A DNA stretch of 64,000 nucleotides, from positions 248,001-312,000 of the forward strand of contig NZ_JAATJJ010000001.1 in NCBI RefSeq assembly GCF_011927795.1. The letters run 5' to 3'. The translations under genes and the position numbers were made by a program. Each line of letters begins with the position of its first letter. The first letter of the stretch is position 1. The stretch comes from Saonia flava (GTDB taxonomy: Bacteria > Bacteroidota > Bacteroidia > Flavobacteriales > Flavobacteriaceae). This document shows, one piece after another, positions 17,516 through 25,790 of this stretch. Below the pieces are notes generated by a model. It had not been told where the DNA came from and made no database searches. It was given only the letters and a program-made list of their open reading frames with translations.

Positions 17516-18178
17516 TTATTCAGTTTCAATGTTCTTTTTATACCTATTTCTTCCAAGATTAAATACACCCAATCGTATTCCCAAACCAGCAGAAAATCCA
17601 TTGATATTTTTAATGTAATGGGGTTCCAAGTCAATTTTATCTGAAATTCTATACCGAATCCCTGCTTCTAGTTGAACATAGCGAGAAATATTATAGAGAA
17701 CATTAATTCCCGGTTCCACGACAAAAACCAGGTCATTATTGTTATTGATTAATAGCTCATTGGTACCATCTCTATCAAATACCTTATCCAAATATCCAAC
17801 ATACCCAAGACCAATTAAAACAGGCAAAGATAAATTGACCTTTTTTTCACTAAACAAAATAGGTTCTATATGGAAACCCCCGTATCCGCCGGCAAAATCT
17901 ATATCATCCGAAAAGGTGAATTGTGTAAAATTTTGTTCGGAGTAAAAACTTGTCCATCCCAGTCCAAGAATTAGTTTGCGATCTACAACATATGCCACGT
18001 GGCTTTCAAAGGAGTATGTATTGGCATTGTCAATTTTTCCATAGAAGAAATTAACCCCAACATACACACCATGAACAACGGTTTTTCTATCATTAAATTC
18101 GAAATACGCATCTGTATCCTGTGAATTCATAGACTGCAAACAGCCTGCTAAGGCAAAAAGAAATAAAAGTCTTTTCAT
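17516..18178 (-). CDS. Outer-membrane beta-barrel protein, copy 2 of a tandem pair
   Basis: A 220-residue paralogue of the neighbouring barrel protein. The signal peptide is MKRLLFLFALAGCLQSMNSQ; the Cys in it is not at a convincing lipobox. Shared blocks are FNDRKTVVHGVYVGVNFFYG, VAYVVDRKLILGLG, VEPGINVLYNISRYVQLEAG and GLGIRLGVFNLGRNRYKK. The ATG lies about 20 bases after an ECF-type promoter (18206-18232), so the two barrel genes can be expressed separately from the sigma gene. The 26-base gap to copy 1 supports co-transcription. Confidence 0.8.
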   Translation of the reverse strand: MKRLLFLFALAGCLQSMNSQDTDAYFEFNDRKTVVHGVYVGVNFFYGKIDNANTYSFESHVAYVVDRKLILGLGWTSFYSEQNFTQFTFSDDIDFAGGYGGFHIEPILFSEKKVNLSLPVLIGLGYVGYLDKVFDRDGTNELLINNNNDLVFVVEPGINVLYNISRYVQLEAGIRYRISDKIDLEPHYIKNINGFSAGLGIRLGVFNLGRNRYKKNIETE

Positions 18179-18205
18179 GGTTACTTAGGTTGTTCTTGTT
18201 ATCAT

Positions 18206-18232
18206 AGACAGTTTAAAATTGGAAAGGTTGCA
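18206..18232 (-). promoter_or_regulatory. ECF-type promoter before the tandem barrel genes
   Basis: Read on the minus strand: TGCAACC, 16 bases, then GTCT. The same two boxes with the same 16-base spacer stand before the ECF sigma gene at 20464-20490. GCAACC at -35 is a known Bacteroidetes ECF pattern. Confidence 0.7.
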
Positions 18233-18243
18233 TATTTTAAAAT

Positions 18244-19338
18244 TTAATTTTCTTTTAAAATGATAACACCTTTTAGACCCGTAAGAACAAACTCTCCATA
18301 TGGACCTTTACCATAGGTGGCATTGATTTTTCTTATTTTTCTACTATTGTTTATAATATCTGTATGGATATCTGTAAAGCTTTTAGGAATGCGCAGTAGA
18401 CCTTGTTCCAAAGTTGCATTAAAGATGAGGGATTGTCCTGAGATACTAATATTAAACTCAGAAGACTCTTGATCAATGTATATTTTAGAGTCTGGCTTAG
18501 TGATAGCCGATACCCAAAAATCAGCTACTTTGGTTTTAATATCTATTTCCTCTCCAAGGGTATTTATATGTATTTTGGTAAAGTCTAAGTCTCCATGGAT
18601 GCTTTTTACTTCATCAATATTTATTTCATCCTTACTGGACTCAATTTCCAAAGATGAAATGGCGCCTATTTCCATGGTGGTGCCAGAACTGGTAAGCTGT
18701 AATTGTTTGGACCCTTCCAAATCCAATTCACCATTCTTTATGGTAATGTTTCCATAAGTGATCGTCTTGGCATTCAATTTTCCAAACGTTATATTTATGT
18801 GGGCATTTGTAAGGTCGTCATTGATCCAAAAATCACCATGTTCTATATTAGTCTTTAATTTCCCCTGCCAATCACTAATAATTACATCCCCAAACTTGTT
18901 CGTAATGTTCATTTCTGCATTATTGGGCAAATAAATTGTGTAATTAATTTTAATATTGCTCTTGTCCAAATCAAACGGATTTACCTTGCTAAAATACCTG
19001 GCAAAGAATCCAGAGCTGCCTTGGTGTATTTCTGTGGTTAAGTCCACTAAATCCTTTGTTACTTTGGTAGTAACATCTATCCGGTCCAAAAGGTCTTTTG
19101 CATTTTCCTTTTTTTTGTGTGTGACTTCTACATCTATGGTCAGTCTTACGGAACTTCTGTCCCAACCATTAATGATTACATCCCCATATTTATTGTTAAG
19201 GTGCAGTTCACCACTATTGGTTAATCCATAGCTCTTCTCAATTTTTTTAGATACCGTTTCCTGTCCAAATGATATCGACCTTATCATTATAAAAGCCAGT
19301 ATTACCCATATTTTCCTATAAAATATATCCGTTCCCAT
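18244..19338 (-). CDS. DUF4097-type secreted beta-repeat protein
   Basis: A 364-residue exported protein. A signal-like helix (WVILAFIMIRSISFGQ) is followed by beta-strand repeats such as LHLNNKYGDVIINGWD and MNITNKFGDVIISDWQGKL, the DUF4097 / adhesin-like pattern. I start at ATG 19338; a TTG six bases upstream is possible. The start overlaps the end of the anti-sigma gene by 23 bases, so the two are coupled. It resembles the DUF2807 protein at the other end of the operon, and both may be sensors or targets of the envelope response. Confidence 0.8.
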   Translation of the reverse strand: MGTDIFYRKIWVILAFIMIRSISFGQETVSKKIEKSYGLTNSGELHLNNKYGDVIINGWDRSSVRLTIDVEVTHKKKENAKDLLDRIDVTTKVTKDLVDLTTEIHQGSSGFFARYFSKVNPFDLDKSNIKINYTIYLPNNAEMNITNKFGDVIISDWQGKLKTNIEHGDFWINDDLTNAHINITFGKLNAKTITYGNITIKNGELDLEGSKQLQLTSSGTTMEIGAISSLEIESSKDEINIDEVKSIHGDLDFTKIHINTLGEEIDIKTKVADFWVSAITKPDSKIYIDQESSEFNISISGQSLIFNATLEQGLLRIPKSFTDIHTDIINNSRKIRKINATYGKGPYGEFVLTGLKGVIILKEN

Positions 19339-19861
19339 CTTCAATATTTTTTGAATTATTTATTCTCTCCAGTAACTTCTCTATCAATTCTATCCTTTTT
19401 TTGTAGTTGTTTACAATAGCTGCCAAAACAAGTTCATTGTCCAGGTTCTCTTTCATTTCTATGCGTAGTTCCTTGTATTCCGTATCCAATTCATCCATAA
19501 AGGATAAAAATTCATCTTTGTCTTCTTGGGAAAGCTTTGTGTTTAATTTTACCAATTGTACCTGTTGTGTTACCATACTTGAGTAGTACATATCTATTTC
19601 CTCCAATTCTTGGTTCACTATATCATTTTGCCCAGGATTAATACCACCGTTCATAAAAAAGCTGATGACCGAAAATAGACCCAATACAATAAAAATACTT
19701 GCCGCCACTTTCATGATAGGGGATTTCCAAAGTTTAAAAACTTTAGGTGCTGGTTTTTTGTCCAGCTCTTGCTCTATGTTGGACCAAAGCTTTTTTCTAT
19801 CTGCTTTGTGCTCATTAAAAGAGTCTTTGTTCTCTGCTATATATTTTTCAAAATTGTCCAT
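19316..19861 (-). CDS. Probable anti-sigma factor, single membrane span
   Basis: A 181-residue protein with an N-terminal charged cytoplasmic part (ADRKKLWSNIEQELDKK), one membrane helix at about 50-68 (VAASIFIVLGLFSVISFFM) and a coiled-coil-like periplasmic part (LDTEYKELRIEMKENLDNEL). Its start shares one base with the stop of the ECF sigma gene, and this pairing with the topology points to an anti-sigma factor. No zinc-binding HxxxCxxC motif is present. It lies upstream of the DUF4097 gene, overlapping it by 23 bases. Confidence 0.75.
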   Translation of the reverse strand: MDNFEKYIAENKDSFNEHKADRKKLWSNIEQELDKKPAPKVFKLWKSPIMKVAASIFIVLGLFSVISFFMNGGINPGQNDIVNQELEEIDMYYSSMVTQQVQLVKLNTKLSQEDKDEFLSFMDELDTEYKELRIEMKENLDNELVLAAIVNNYKKRIELIEKLLERINNSKNIEDGNGYIL

Positions 19862-20403
19862 TACAATTCTTTTATCATTTCAATCAATTTCTTCTTTGCC
19901 CTGTGGTATTGGGATTTTGATGTAGATACTGTAATATTCATAATATCAGAAATCTCCACATGGTCATACCCTTCAATCAAATACAGGTTTATTATCTGTT
20001 TATATCCCAAGGGCAATTGTTCTATCACTTTTTTAATTTTCTTAATGTCATAGTCCGTTTCCTTTTCCTCAACAGTTTCATCGTTTAAATGAAATTCATG
20101 GTCATCAATTGCCGTTATGGGCACTCGTTTCAATTTTAAATGATTAATGCTTTTATTGATTACTATCCGCTTTAACCAAGAGCCAAAAGTGCTTTCATAT
20201 CTAAAAGAGGAGAGATTTTTAAAGGCTTCCACAAAGCTGTCCTGTACTACATCTTCTGCATCTTCCTTGGTGCGCAACATCCGCATGCTAACATTGTACA
20301 TGGCATCTACATAGAGTTCGTACAGCTGGTACTGTGAACTTCTATCCCCGGACTTGCCTTTTTCAACAAGGTCTTTATGAGTAAATAGAATATTTGTTTC
20401 CAA
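19861..20403 (-). CDS. ECF-family RNA polymerase sigma factor
   Basis: A 180-residue sigma-70 factor with regions 2 and 4 only. Region 2 includes YELYVDAMYNVSMRML, KEDAEDVVQDSFVEAF and FRYESTFGSWLKRIVIN. Region 4 includes QLPLGYKQIINLYLIEGYDH and VEISDIMNITVSTSKSQYH, a helix-turn-helix that reads the -35 box. It heads a minus-strand run of sigma, anti-sigma, DUF4097, two barrels and DUF2807. A TGCAACC-N16-GTCT promoter lies about 60 bases before its start, which suggests it drives its own expression. Confidence 0.93.
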   Translation of the reverse strand: METNILFTHKDLVEKGKSGDRSSQYQLYELYVDAMYNVSMRMLRTKEDAEDVVQDSFVEAFKNLSSFRYESTFGSWLKRIVINKSINHLKLKRVPITAIDDHEFHLNDETVEEKETDYDIKKIKKVIEQLPLGYKQIINLYLIEGYDHVEISDIMNITVSTSKSQYHRAKKKLIEMIKEL

Positions 20404-20463
20404 TTAATTTTTAGGTCGATGTTAGCGCTACGCTCCTATATTTTTGCTCCTCCTACTAGTAAG

Positions 20464-20490
20464 AGACAAGAAAAAAAATGAAGGGTTGCA
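20464..20490 (-). promoter_or_regulatory. ECF-type promoter before the sigma gene
   Basis: Read on the minus strand: TGCAACC, 16 bases, then GTCT, 61 bases before the sigma ATG. It matches the site at 18206-18232 in both boxes and in spacer length, which fits autoregulation. Confidence 0.7.
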
Positions 20491-20651
20491 TACAGGCTGA
20501 ATATTTTTTTATTTAACTGACGATCAATAGTCTCATTAGTTACAGTCTAAACGGTTTTATTGTAATTTAATTAGGAACTATTAAATAGAGGCGCCTGCTA
20601 CGTTAAGTTTTAACTAAAACTGCTACGAATAAATGTAATTGTTTTAATTTT

Positions 20652-21803
20652 ATGGGTATGTTGAAGCAAATTCGCAAAGGCTTTCGGTTTTTCAACTATG
20701 AGGCCCCGGACCAAACTCCTTTTGAAAAACTCTTTGAGATTTTTCAGGAACTCATTACACATACCTCTGGGGATGTGGATGAGGCTCTGGATTGGTTGCG
20801 AGAGCTGGACAAGGAATATGAACTGACCGATGATGACTATACCATAGATGATTTTATAGAAGATTTAAAATCCAAAGGGTATCTACGGGAAGAATTTGAA
20901 GATGGTGGGGGTGAAGGCGAAGGTGAAGAAGGGAAAGGCGGAAACCTTTCTATTACTGCCAAGATGGAGCGGCTCATTCGCCAACGTGCCTTGGAGAAGA
21001 TTTTTGGAAAACTAAAGCGCAGTGGTGCTGGAAACCATAAAACAGGAAAATCGGGCAGGGGAGATGAGCACACCGGGGAGTTTAGGGAATACCGGTATGG
21101 AGATGCTTTAGAGCGAATCTCTATGACTGAAAGCCTTAAAAATGCCCAGATAAATCACGGATTGGGCAATTTTTCCCTGAGTGAAGAGGATTTGGTGGTG
21201 GAGGATACCCAATACAAGGCCCAAATGAGCACGGTGTTGATGATAGATATTAGCCATAGTATGATTCTTTATGGTGAAGACCGAATTACGCCCGCTAAAA
21301 AGGTGGCCATGGCCTTGGCGGAATTGATTACCACTCGTTATCCCAAGGATACCTTGGATATTTTGGTGTTTGGTAATGATGCTTGGCCTATTCCAATAAA
21401 AGATTTACCTTATTTAAAAGTGGGGCCGTACCACACCAATACGGTGGCAGGTCTACAATTGGCAATGGATATGCTCCGTAGAAAACGGAACACCAACAAG
21501 CAGATTTTTATGATTACCGATGGCAAGCCCAGTTGTTTGCGTTTACCCGACGGCACCTATTATAAAAATAGTGTAGGGCTGGATGAGCATATTGTTGAAA
21601 AATGTTATGCCATGGCGCAGCAGGCCAGGAAACTCCATATTCCCATTACTACTTTTATGATTGCCCAAGACCCCTATTTAATGCGGTTTGTAAAGGAATT
21701 TACCCAAGCCAATAAAGGAAAGGCGTTTTACACAGGCCTTAAAGGGTTGGGAGAAATGATTTTTGAGGATTACGAGACCAATAGAAGAAAAAGATTAAAA
21801 TAA
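20652..21803 (+). CDS. CoxE-like VWA domain protein
   Basis: A 383-residue soluble protein. A helical N-terminal part and an acidic Gly/Glu-rich linker (about 82-98) precede the von Willebrand A domain at about 190-375. The MIDAS motif is DISHS (199-203, in VLMIDISHSM), with FMITDGKPS later. Such proteins pair with MoxR-type AAA ATPases to insert metals or remodel target proteins, and such an ATPase gene follows 92 bases downstream. ATG 20652 and a second ATG two codons later are both possible. The target complex is unknown. Confidence 0.8.
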   Translation: MGMLKQIRKGFRFFNYEAPDQTPFEKLFEIFQELITHTSGDVDEALDWLRELDKEYELTDDDYTIDDFIEDLKSKGYLREEFEDGGGEGEGEEGKGGNLSITAKMERLIRQRALEKIFGKLKRSGAGNHKTGKSGRGDEHTGEFREYRYGDALERISMTESLKNAQINHGLGNFSLSEEDLVVEDTQYKAQMSTVLMIDISHSMILYGEDRITPAKKVAMALAELITTRYPKDTLDILVFGNDAWPIPIKDLPYLKVGPYHTNTVAGLQLAMDMLRRKRNTNKQIFMITDGKPSCLRLPDGTYYKNSVGLDEHIVEKCYAMAQQARKLHIPITTFMIAQDPYLMRFVKEFTQANKGKAFYTGLKGLGEMIFEDYETNRRKRLK

Positions 21804-21809
21804 GTTAAT

Positions 21810-21857
21810 GTCATGTTGAGCAGTCTATACCGAGCAGAGTCTAAGTAGAGTCGAGAC
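21810..21857. repeat. Fragment of the dispersed GTCAT palindromic repeat
   Basis: GTCATGTTGAGC followed by AGTCGAGAC-like sequence resembles one arm of the palindromic repeat seen in full at 24431-24860. It lies between the VWA gene and the AAA ATPase gene, so it would be in their shared mRNA if they are co-transcribed. Confidence 0.4.
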
Positions 21858-21895
21858 GTAATTGACGATAAACTATTAGTAGATTTTAGTTATAT

Positions 21896-23362
21896 ATGAA
21901 AGAACACAACAATATAAAAACACTGGGCGACCTTAAAAAAGCCAATTACGAGAGTAAAAGTATAAAAGATGAATTGCGTTATAATCTCCGTAATAAAATC
22001 CAACAAAAGGAAGAAATTTTTAATGGAGTTTGGGGCTATGAAAACTCAGTAATTCCAGAGCTGGAAAGGGCCATTCTCTCTCGCCATAATATTAATTTGT
22101 TGGGATTGCGTGGTCAGGCAAAAACGCGTTTGGCAAGGCTTATGGTGAATTTATTGGATGAATACATTCCCGTCGTTGAGGGGTCAGAAATCAATGATGA
22201 CCCATTAAAACCCATGTCCAGATATGCAGTGGAACTTATAAAAGAAAAAGGGGACAAAACCCCCATTAGTTGGCTGCACAGGGACGACCGTTTTTTTGAA
22301 AAATTGGCAACGCCAGATGTTACAGTGGCCGACTTAATTGGTGATGTGGACCCCATAAAAGCAGCTAATTTAAAATTGTCCTATGCAGATGACCGCGTCA
22401 TCCATTTTGGAATGATACCCCGTGCCAACCGATGTATTTTTGTAATCAATGAATTGCCCGATCTACAGGCACGTATCCAGGTTTCCCTGTTTAATATTTT
22501 ACAGGAAGGCGATATACAGATTCGCGGGTTTAAATTGCGTTTGCCCTTGGACCTACAATTTATATTTACTGCCAACCCAGAGGATTATACCAATAGGGGA
22601 AGTATTGTAACCCCTTTAAAAGATAGGATTGGTTCACAGATTTTGACCCATTACCCAGAAGATATAGAAACCGCTCGTAGAATTACCGAACAAGAGGCCC
22701 AATTGGACGAACGCCAAAGCTCTTTGGTCCATGTGCCCGATTTTGCCAAGGATTTGTTGGAACAAATTAGTTTTGAGGCCCGTACCAGTGAGTATGTAGA
22801 TGCCAAAAGTGGTGTGAGTGCCCGTATGAGCATTACGGCTTTTGAAAATTTATTGAGCACGGCAGAACGCAGAGCCTTGTTGAGCGATGAAAAGGCAACA
22901 ACCATTAGGTTGAGCGATTTTATGGGATTGGTGCCCTCTATTACGGGTAAAATAGAATTGGTCTATGAAGGAGAGCAGGAGGGAGCAGGGGCCGTTGCCG
23001 AAACTTTAATAGATGATGCCATTAAAACCTTGTTCCCAAAATACTTTCCTAGTATTGCAAAATTGGAACGTAAAGATGCGCCCAGCCCGTATGATGAATT
23101 GATTAGTTGGTTTTTTGAAAGCCAGGGGTTTGAGCTTTTGGATGATGCTACCGATGCCGAATACAAAAAGCTGTTGGACAGCATTCCTCCGCTAAACCAA
23201 TTGATAAAAGAATACCAGCCCAACATTGGTAAAACAGATGTCTATTTTCTTAAAGAACTCTTGTTATGGGGCTTGGTCTCCCATAAAAAATTGAGTAAGC
23301 ATAGGTTTACAAAGGGCTACCAGTTTAAAGATATGTATGGGAGTTTTATTAGTAAGCTGTAA
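21896..23362 (+). CDS. MoxR/Mg-chelatase-like AAA ATPase
   Basis: A 488-residue AAA+ ATPase that probably works with the VWA protein upstream. Its P-loop is GLRGQAKT (70-77), with Ala where most have Gly before the Lys. The Walker B-like strand is CIFVINELPDL, with Asn for the usual Asp. FIFTANPEDYTNRG is sensor 1, and PLKDRIGSQ follows as in Mg-chelatase subunit I. GVSARMSITAFENLL near 305 resembles sensor 2. These changes look like a family trait rather than damage, since the rest of the fold is intact. The partner's MIDAS domain suggests a chelatase- or remodelling-type pair. Confidence 0.85.
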   Translation: MKEHNNIKTLGDLKKANYESKSIKDELRYNLRNKIQQKEEIFNGVWGYENSVIPELERAILSRHNINLLGLRGQAKTRLARLMVNLLDEYIPVVEGSEINDDPLKPMSRYAVELIKEKGDKTPISWLHRDDRFFEKLATPDVTVADLIGDVDPIKAANLKLSYADDRVIHFGMIPRANRCIFVINELPDLQARIQVSLFNILQEGDIQIRGFKLRLPLDLQFIFTANPEDYTNRGSIVTPLKDRIGSQILTHYPEDIETARRITEQEAQLDERQSSLVHVPDFAKDLLEQISFEARTSEYVDAKSGVSARMSITAFENLLSTAERRALLSDEKATTIRLSDFMGLVPSITGKIELVYEGEQEGAGAVAETLIDDAIKTLFPKYFPSIAKLERKDAPSPYDELISWFFESQGFELLDDATDAEYKKLLDSIPPLNQLIKEYQPNIGKTDVYFLKELLLWGLVSHKKLSKHRFTKGYQFKDMYGSFISKL

Positions 23363-23545
23363 ATTAAGCATTGAAGAGGGAGGTTTCGTTATCGGTCTGG
23401 GCTGTGATTTCGTTATGGAATCATCCGCAGGATTATTCCGCCCAAATCCAGCCGTTTGATTTATACTTTTATTTTGGTGTGGCACAAAACCACAATGAAT
23501 TATAGCCATTGTAAGCCTTTCATTATTTATTCAATGGACTTTTGA

Positions 23546-24256
23546 TTATTTCCTCACACTCCATATTTCATGGATTGGTTCTCCTTTACTCGACAAACCT
23601 GAGTGTTCCCATTTACCATCAATAAGTTCATAATTGAATTTTAAGCTACGTCCTGCTTTGGAATCGTCTCTTGAAAAGAATTCGATGTTCTCGGTATATT
23701 TGCCATTTAAAGTGGTGTATGTGCCTCCTCCAGATCCCATAAATTGTTTTGTTGCCGTATTGTAAGCTATCCATTGAAATCGAGTTCCTGATAAAATTTT
23801 CATAGTTTTTCTTGGTCTACTTGTATCACGTAATTGGGTTTTCCCTTCTCTAATTCTGCCAGACATTAACCATGCTCCTTGTAATTTTCCAGGCGAACCG
23901 TTATCAATTCTTTTAAATTTCTTGTTACTTCCAACAATTTCAAGTACGTTATTATTAATAATCACTTTAAAACTTGTCTCAGTTCCCACGCGTCCAGGAT
24001 TGTCTGTGTGAAACTCTACTTTTTCGGTCATAATATCTCCTTCTAAATTCCATGTGCCACCATTCGAGTGAATAAATTCCCCAGTAGTTGCATTATAGGT
24101 AGTTAACACTTGATAGCCATCTGCGAAAATAACCACACTTCTTAGTTTATCTCCATTTTCAGAAGTTGCAAAGGTTTCCCATGCACCAATTACACTTTGC
24201 GCTTTAATTCCAAATGAAAAGCAAGTACAAATAAGTAATAAAATTATTTTTTTCAT
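23546..24256 (-). CDS. Secreted protein with two tandem lipocalin-like domains
   Basis: A 236-residue protein with signal peptide MKKIILLLICTCFSFGIKAQ; I start at ATG 24256, since the longer frame lacks a signal. Two related modules of about 105 residues follow. The first shows GAWETFATSENGDK, YNATTGEFIHSNGGTW and EFHTDNPGR. The second shows GAWLMSGRIREGKT, YNTATKQFMGSGGGTY and EFFSRDDSK. The pattern resembles DUF4488 / lipocalin-like secreted proteins of Bacteroidetes. The role is unknown. A 183-base gap with no recognisable feature separates it from the AAA gene. Confidence 0.75.
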   Translation of the reverse strand: MKKIILLLICTCFSFGIKAQSVIGAWETFATSENGDKLRSVVIFADGYQVLTTYNATTGEFIHSNGGTWNLEGDIMTEKVEFHTDNPGRVGTETSFKVIINNNVLEIVGSNKKFKRIDNGSPGKLQGAWLMSGRIREGKTQLRDTSRPRKTMKILSGTRFQWIAYNTATKQFMGSGGGTYTTLNGKYTENIEFFSRDDSKAGRSLKFNYELIDGKWEHSGLSSKGEPIHEIWSVRK

Positions 24257-24430
24257 GATTTCACATTTTATAATGGCTGCCATAATCAAGGCTAACGATG
24301 TAGGATATAAATCTGTTTTAATAGTTTATCTCAACCGATAACGAAGTTAGTCCTAAAAAAATTAAGAATCAATATAACCTAAGCCGTTGCTTTCCAATTG
24401 TTATCAACGGTGTGGATCTAATAATACCCT

Positions 24431-24515
24431 CTCATTTCGAAGGAAAGAATTGACTGAGAAATCATAATCAACAAAATTAGGTTTCTCACACTCGCTTTAC
24501 TCGGTTCGAAATGAC
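24431..24515. repeat. Palindromic repeat unit 1
   Basis: Begins CTCATTTCGAA and ends TTCGAAATGAC, nearly exact inverted repeats at the two ends of 85 bases. The inside carries GAGAAATC and a TTTCTCACACTCGC stretch that can also pair in part. First of four units between 24431 and 24860. Confidence 0.85.
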
Positions 24516-24557
24516 CTTTGATTAATAAGAAATTATATGCTTTCCGACGTACATTTC

Positions 24558-24642
24558 GTCATTTCGAAGGAGAAGATTGACTGAGAAATCTCAATCAACA
24601 AAATTAGATTTTTCACACTCGCTTTGCTCGGTTCGAAATGAC
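24558..24642. repeat. Palindromic repeat unit 2
   Basis: The ends GTCATTTCGAA (24558-24568) and TTCGAAATGAC (24632-24642) are perfect 11-base inverted repeats across 85 bases. The complete unit may fold into a long imperfect hairpin in RNA. Confidence 0.9.
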
Positions 24643-24651
24643 TGGCAATAA

Positions 24652-24733
24652 GTCATTCCGACATGAGAAGTGGAACTTTGATTGAGGAATCTAAACTTAA
24701 AACATCAGATTTCTCGTATTCACTCGAAATGAC
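24652..24733. repeat. Palindromic repeat unit 3 (variant)
   Basis: Begins GTCATTCCGACATGAGAAG and ends ACTCGAAATGAC. The left arm is a second arm type, which recurs at 25612 and 26611. Confidence 0.75.
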
Positions 24734-24775
24734 CTTTGATTAATAAGAAACTATATGCTTTCCGACGTACATTTC

Positions 24776-24860
24776 GTCATTTCGAAGGAGAAGATTGACT
24801 GAGAAATCTCAATCAACAAAATTAGATTTTTCACACTCGCTTTGCTCGGTTCAAAATGAC
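24776..24860. repeat. Palindromic repeat unit 4
   Basis: A near-exact copy of unit 2, offset by 218 bases; the right end is TTCAAAATGAC, one base changed. Confidence 0.9.
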
Positions 24861-24951
24861 TGGCATCAATGGGGATTGTAGTATTTTGTTTAGGGTAGCC
24901 AAGATATTTATGGGTACACATTCATTATCTGGTTGGTAGCGTACAAAGCCC

Positions 24952-25434
24952 TTAGGAACGAACAAAGATGAAATGGGCAGAACACGATTCCATATCCCCG
25001 TCATTGTCAAAGTCGTATTCCCCGGTATCGGCGCCCCCATTCAAGGATAGGGTTGTTCCGTCAAAAGTTTCGCCGTAGGTATCCCATTCATCAGGGTCAT
25101 CATCCCAGACAATTGCAAAGTAGAATGTTTTCTGCCATTCTTCCCAGAACATCTCTCCACTTACAGTATAAGCATTCCGATCTACCGGATCTATTGTAAG
25201 GGTAAAGCGGCCATTGGATTGTACGGACATACTGGCTGTTCCTCCGTTCTCGACCACATCTACGGAGAGGGTGTTTACACTAAATTGGGCTTTGGTGGCC
25301 TCCCAGTCCCCAGCAAGTTCGCTGATTGGGAACCTACCCTCTTTGGTTAGTACATATTGGCCATCATCATCCGAACTACAGGAAAAAGTCAAAGAAATCA
25401 ACGAAATCAAAAAGACATATGTGAACGTTTTCAT
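24952..25434 (-). CDS. Lipoprotein, lipocalin-like, unknown function
   Basis: A 160-residue lipoprotein: the signal ends in SLTFSC with Cys19, followed by SSDDDG, a start common in Flavobacteria. The mature part begins ISELAGDWEATKAQFSVN and reads like a short beta-barrel or lipocalin-like fold, with an acidic C-terminal part (EYDFDNDGDMES). No functional motif is visible. It is flanked by repeat tracts on both sides and stands alone. Its ATG lies at 25432-25434. Confidence 0.75.
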   Translation of the reverse strand: MKTFTYVFLISLISLTFSCSSDDDGQYVLTKEGRFPISELAGDWEATKAQFSVNTLSVDVVENGGTASMSVQSNGRFTLTIDPVDRNAYTVSGEMFWEEWQKTFYFAIVWDDDPDEWDTYGETFDGTTLSLNGGADTGEYDFDNDGDMESCSAHFIFVRS

Positions 25435-25611
25435 GATAATAGATTATGGAAGAAGGGAGCATATTCCTTTCTAATTACGCCAATAAATGTATAGAGATTT
25501 TCTACTGTGGACTATGATATTAATCAGTTTACGGGGATTATGGTGTGCTCAAAGCCTGAAAAGAAGTTGATTTTGCATTCAATATCAATCATTTGGTCTC
25601 TATAACATTCT

Positions 25612-25753
25612 GTCATTCCGACATGGGGAGAAAATCGACGATTGAGGAATCTAACCTAATAAACTCACTTTATCATTTCGCTGGAGTATCGACTAAGAAA
25701 TCTCAACATACACTATTGGATTTCTCACACTCCCCACCTTTGGTTCTAAATGG
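25612..25753. repeat. Degenerate palindromic repeat, one and a half units
   Basis: GTCATTCCGACATGGGGAG (25612) is a left arm without its partner. A second, degenerate unit runs from TATCATTTCGCTGGAG (25671) to GGTTCTAAATGG (about 25742-25753). The rest of the 356-base gap 25435-25790 holds nothing recognisable. Confidence 0.65.
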
Positions 25754-25790
25754 TTATAAGCACAAAAGCCATTGTTTTGCGGCTTTTGTT

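Larger units (their letters stand above)
24506..24865. repeat. 142-bp direct repeat, two copies 218 bp apart
   Basis: Bases 24506-24647 recur at 24724-24865, with two differences seen by eye (24533 T/C and 24634 G/A). Each copy holds one complete palindromic unit plus about 50 upstream bases. This suggests a recent local duplication within the repeat tract. Confidence 0.9.

Noticed and set aside
24431-24865. CRISPR array
   Set aside because: The repeats are about 85 bases and palindromic, not short direct repeats with unique spacers, and no cas gene is near.
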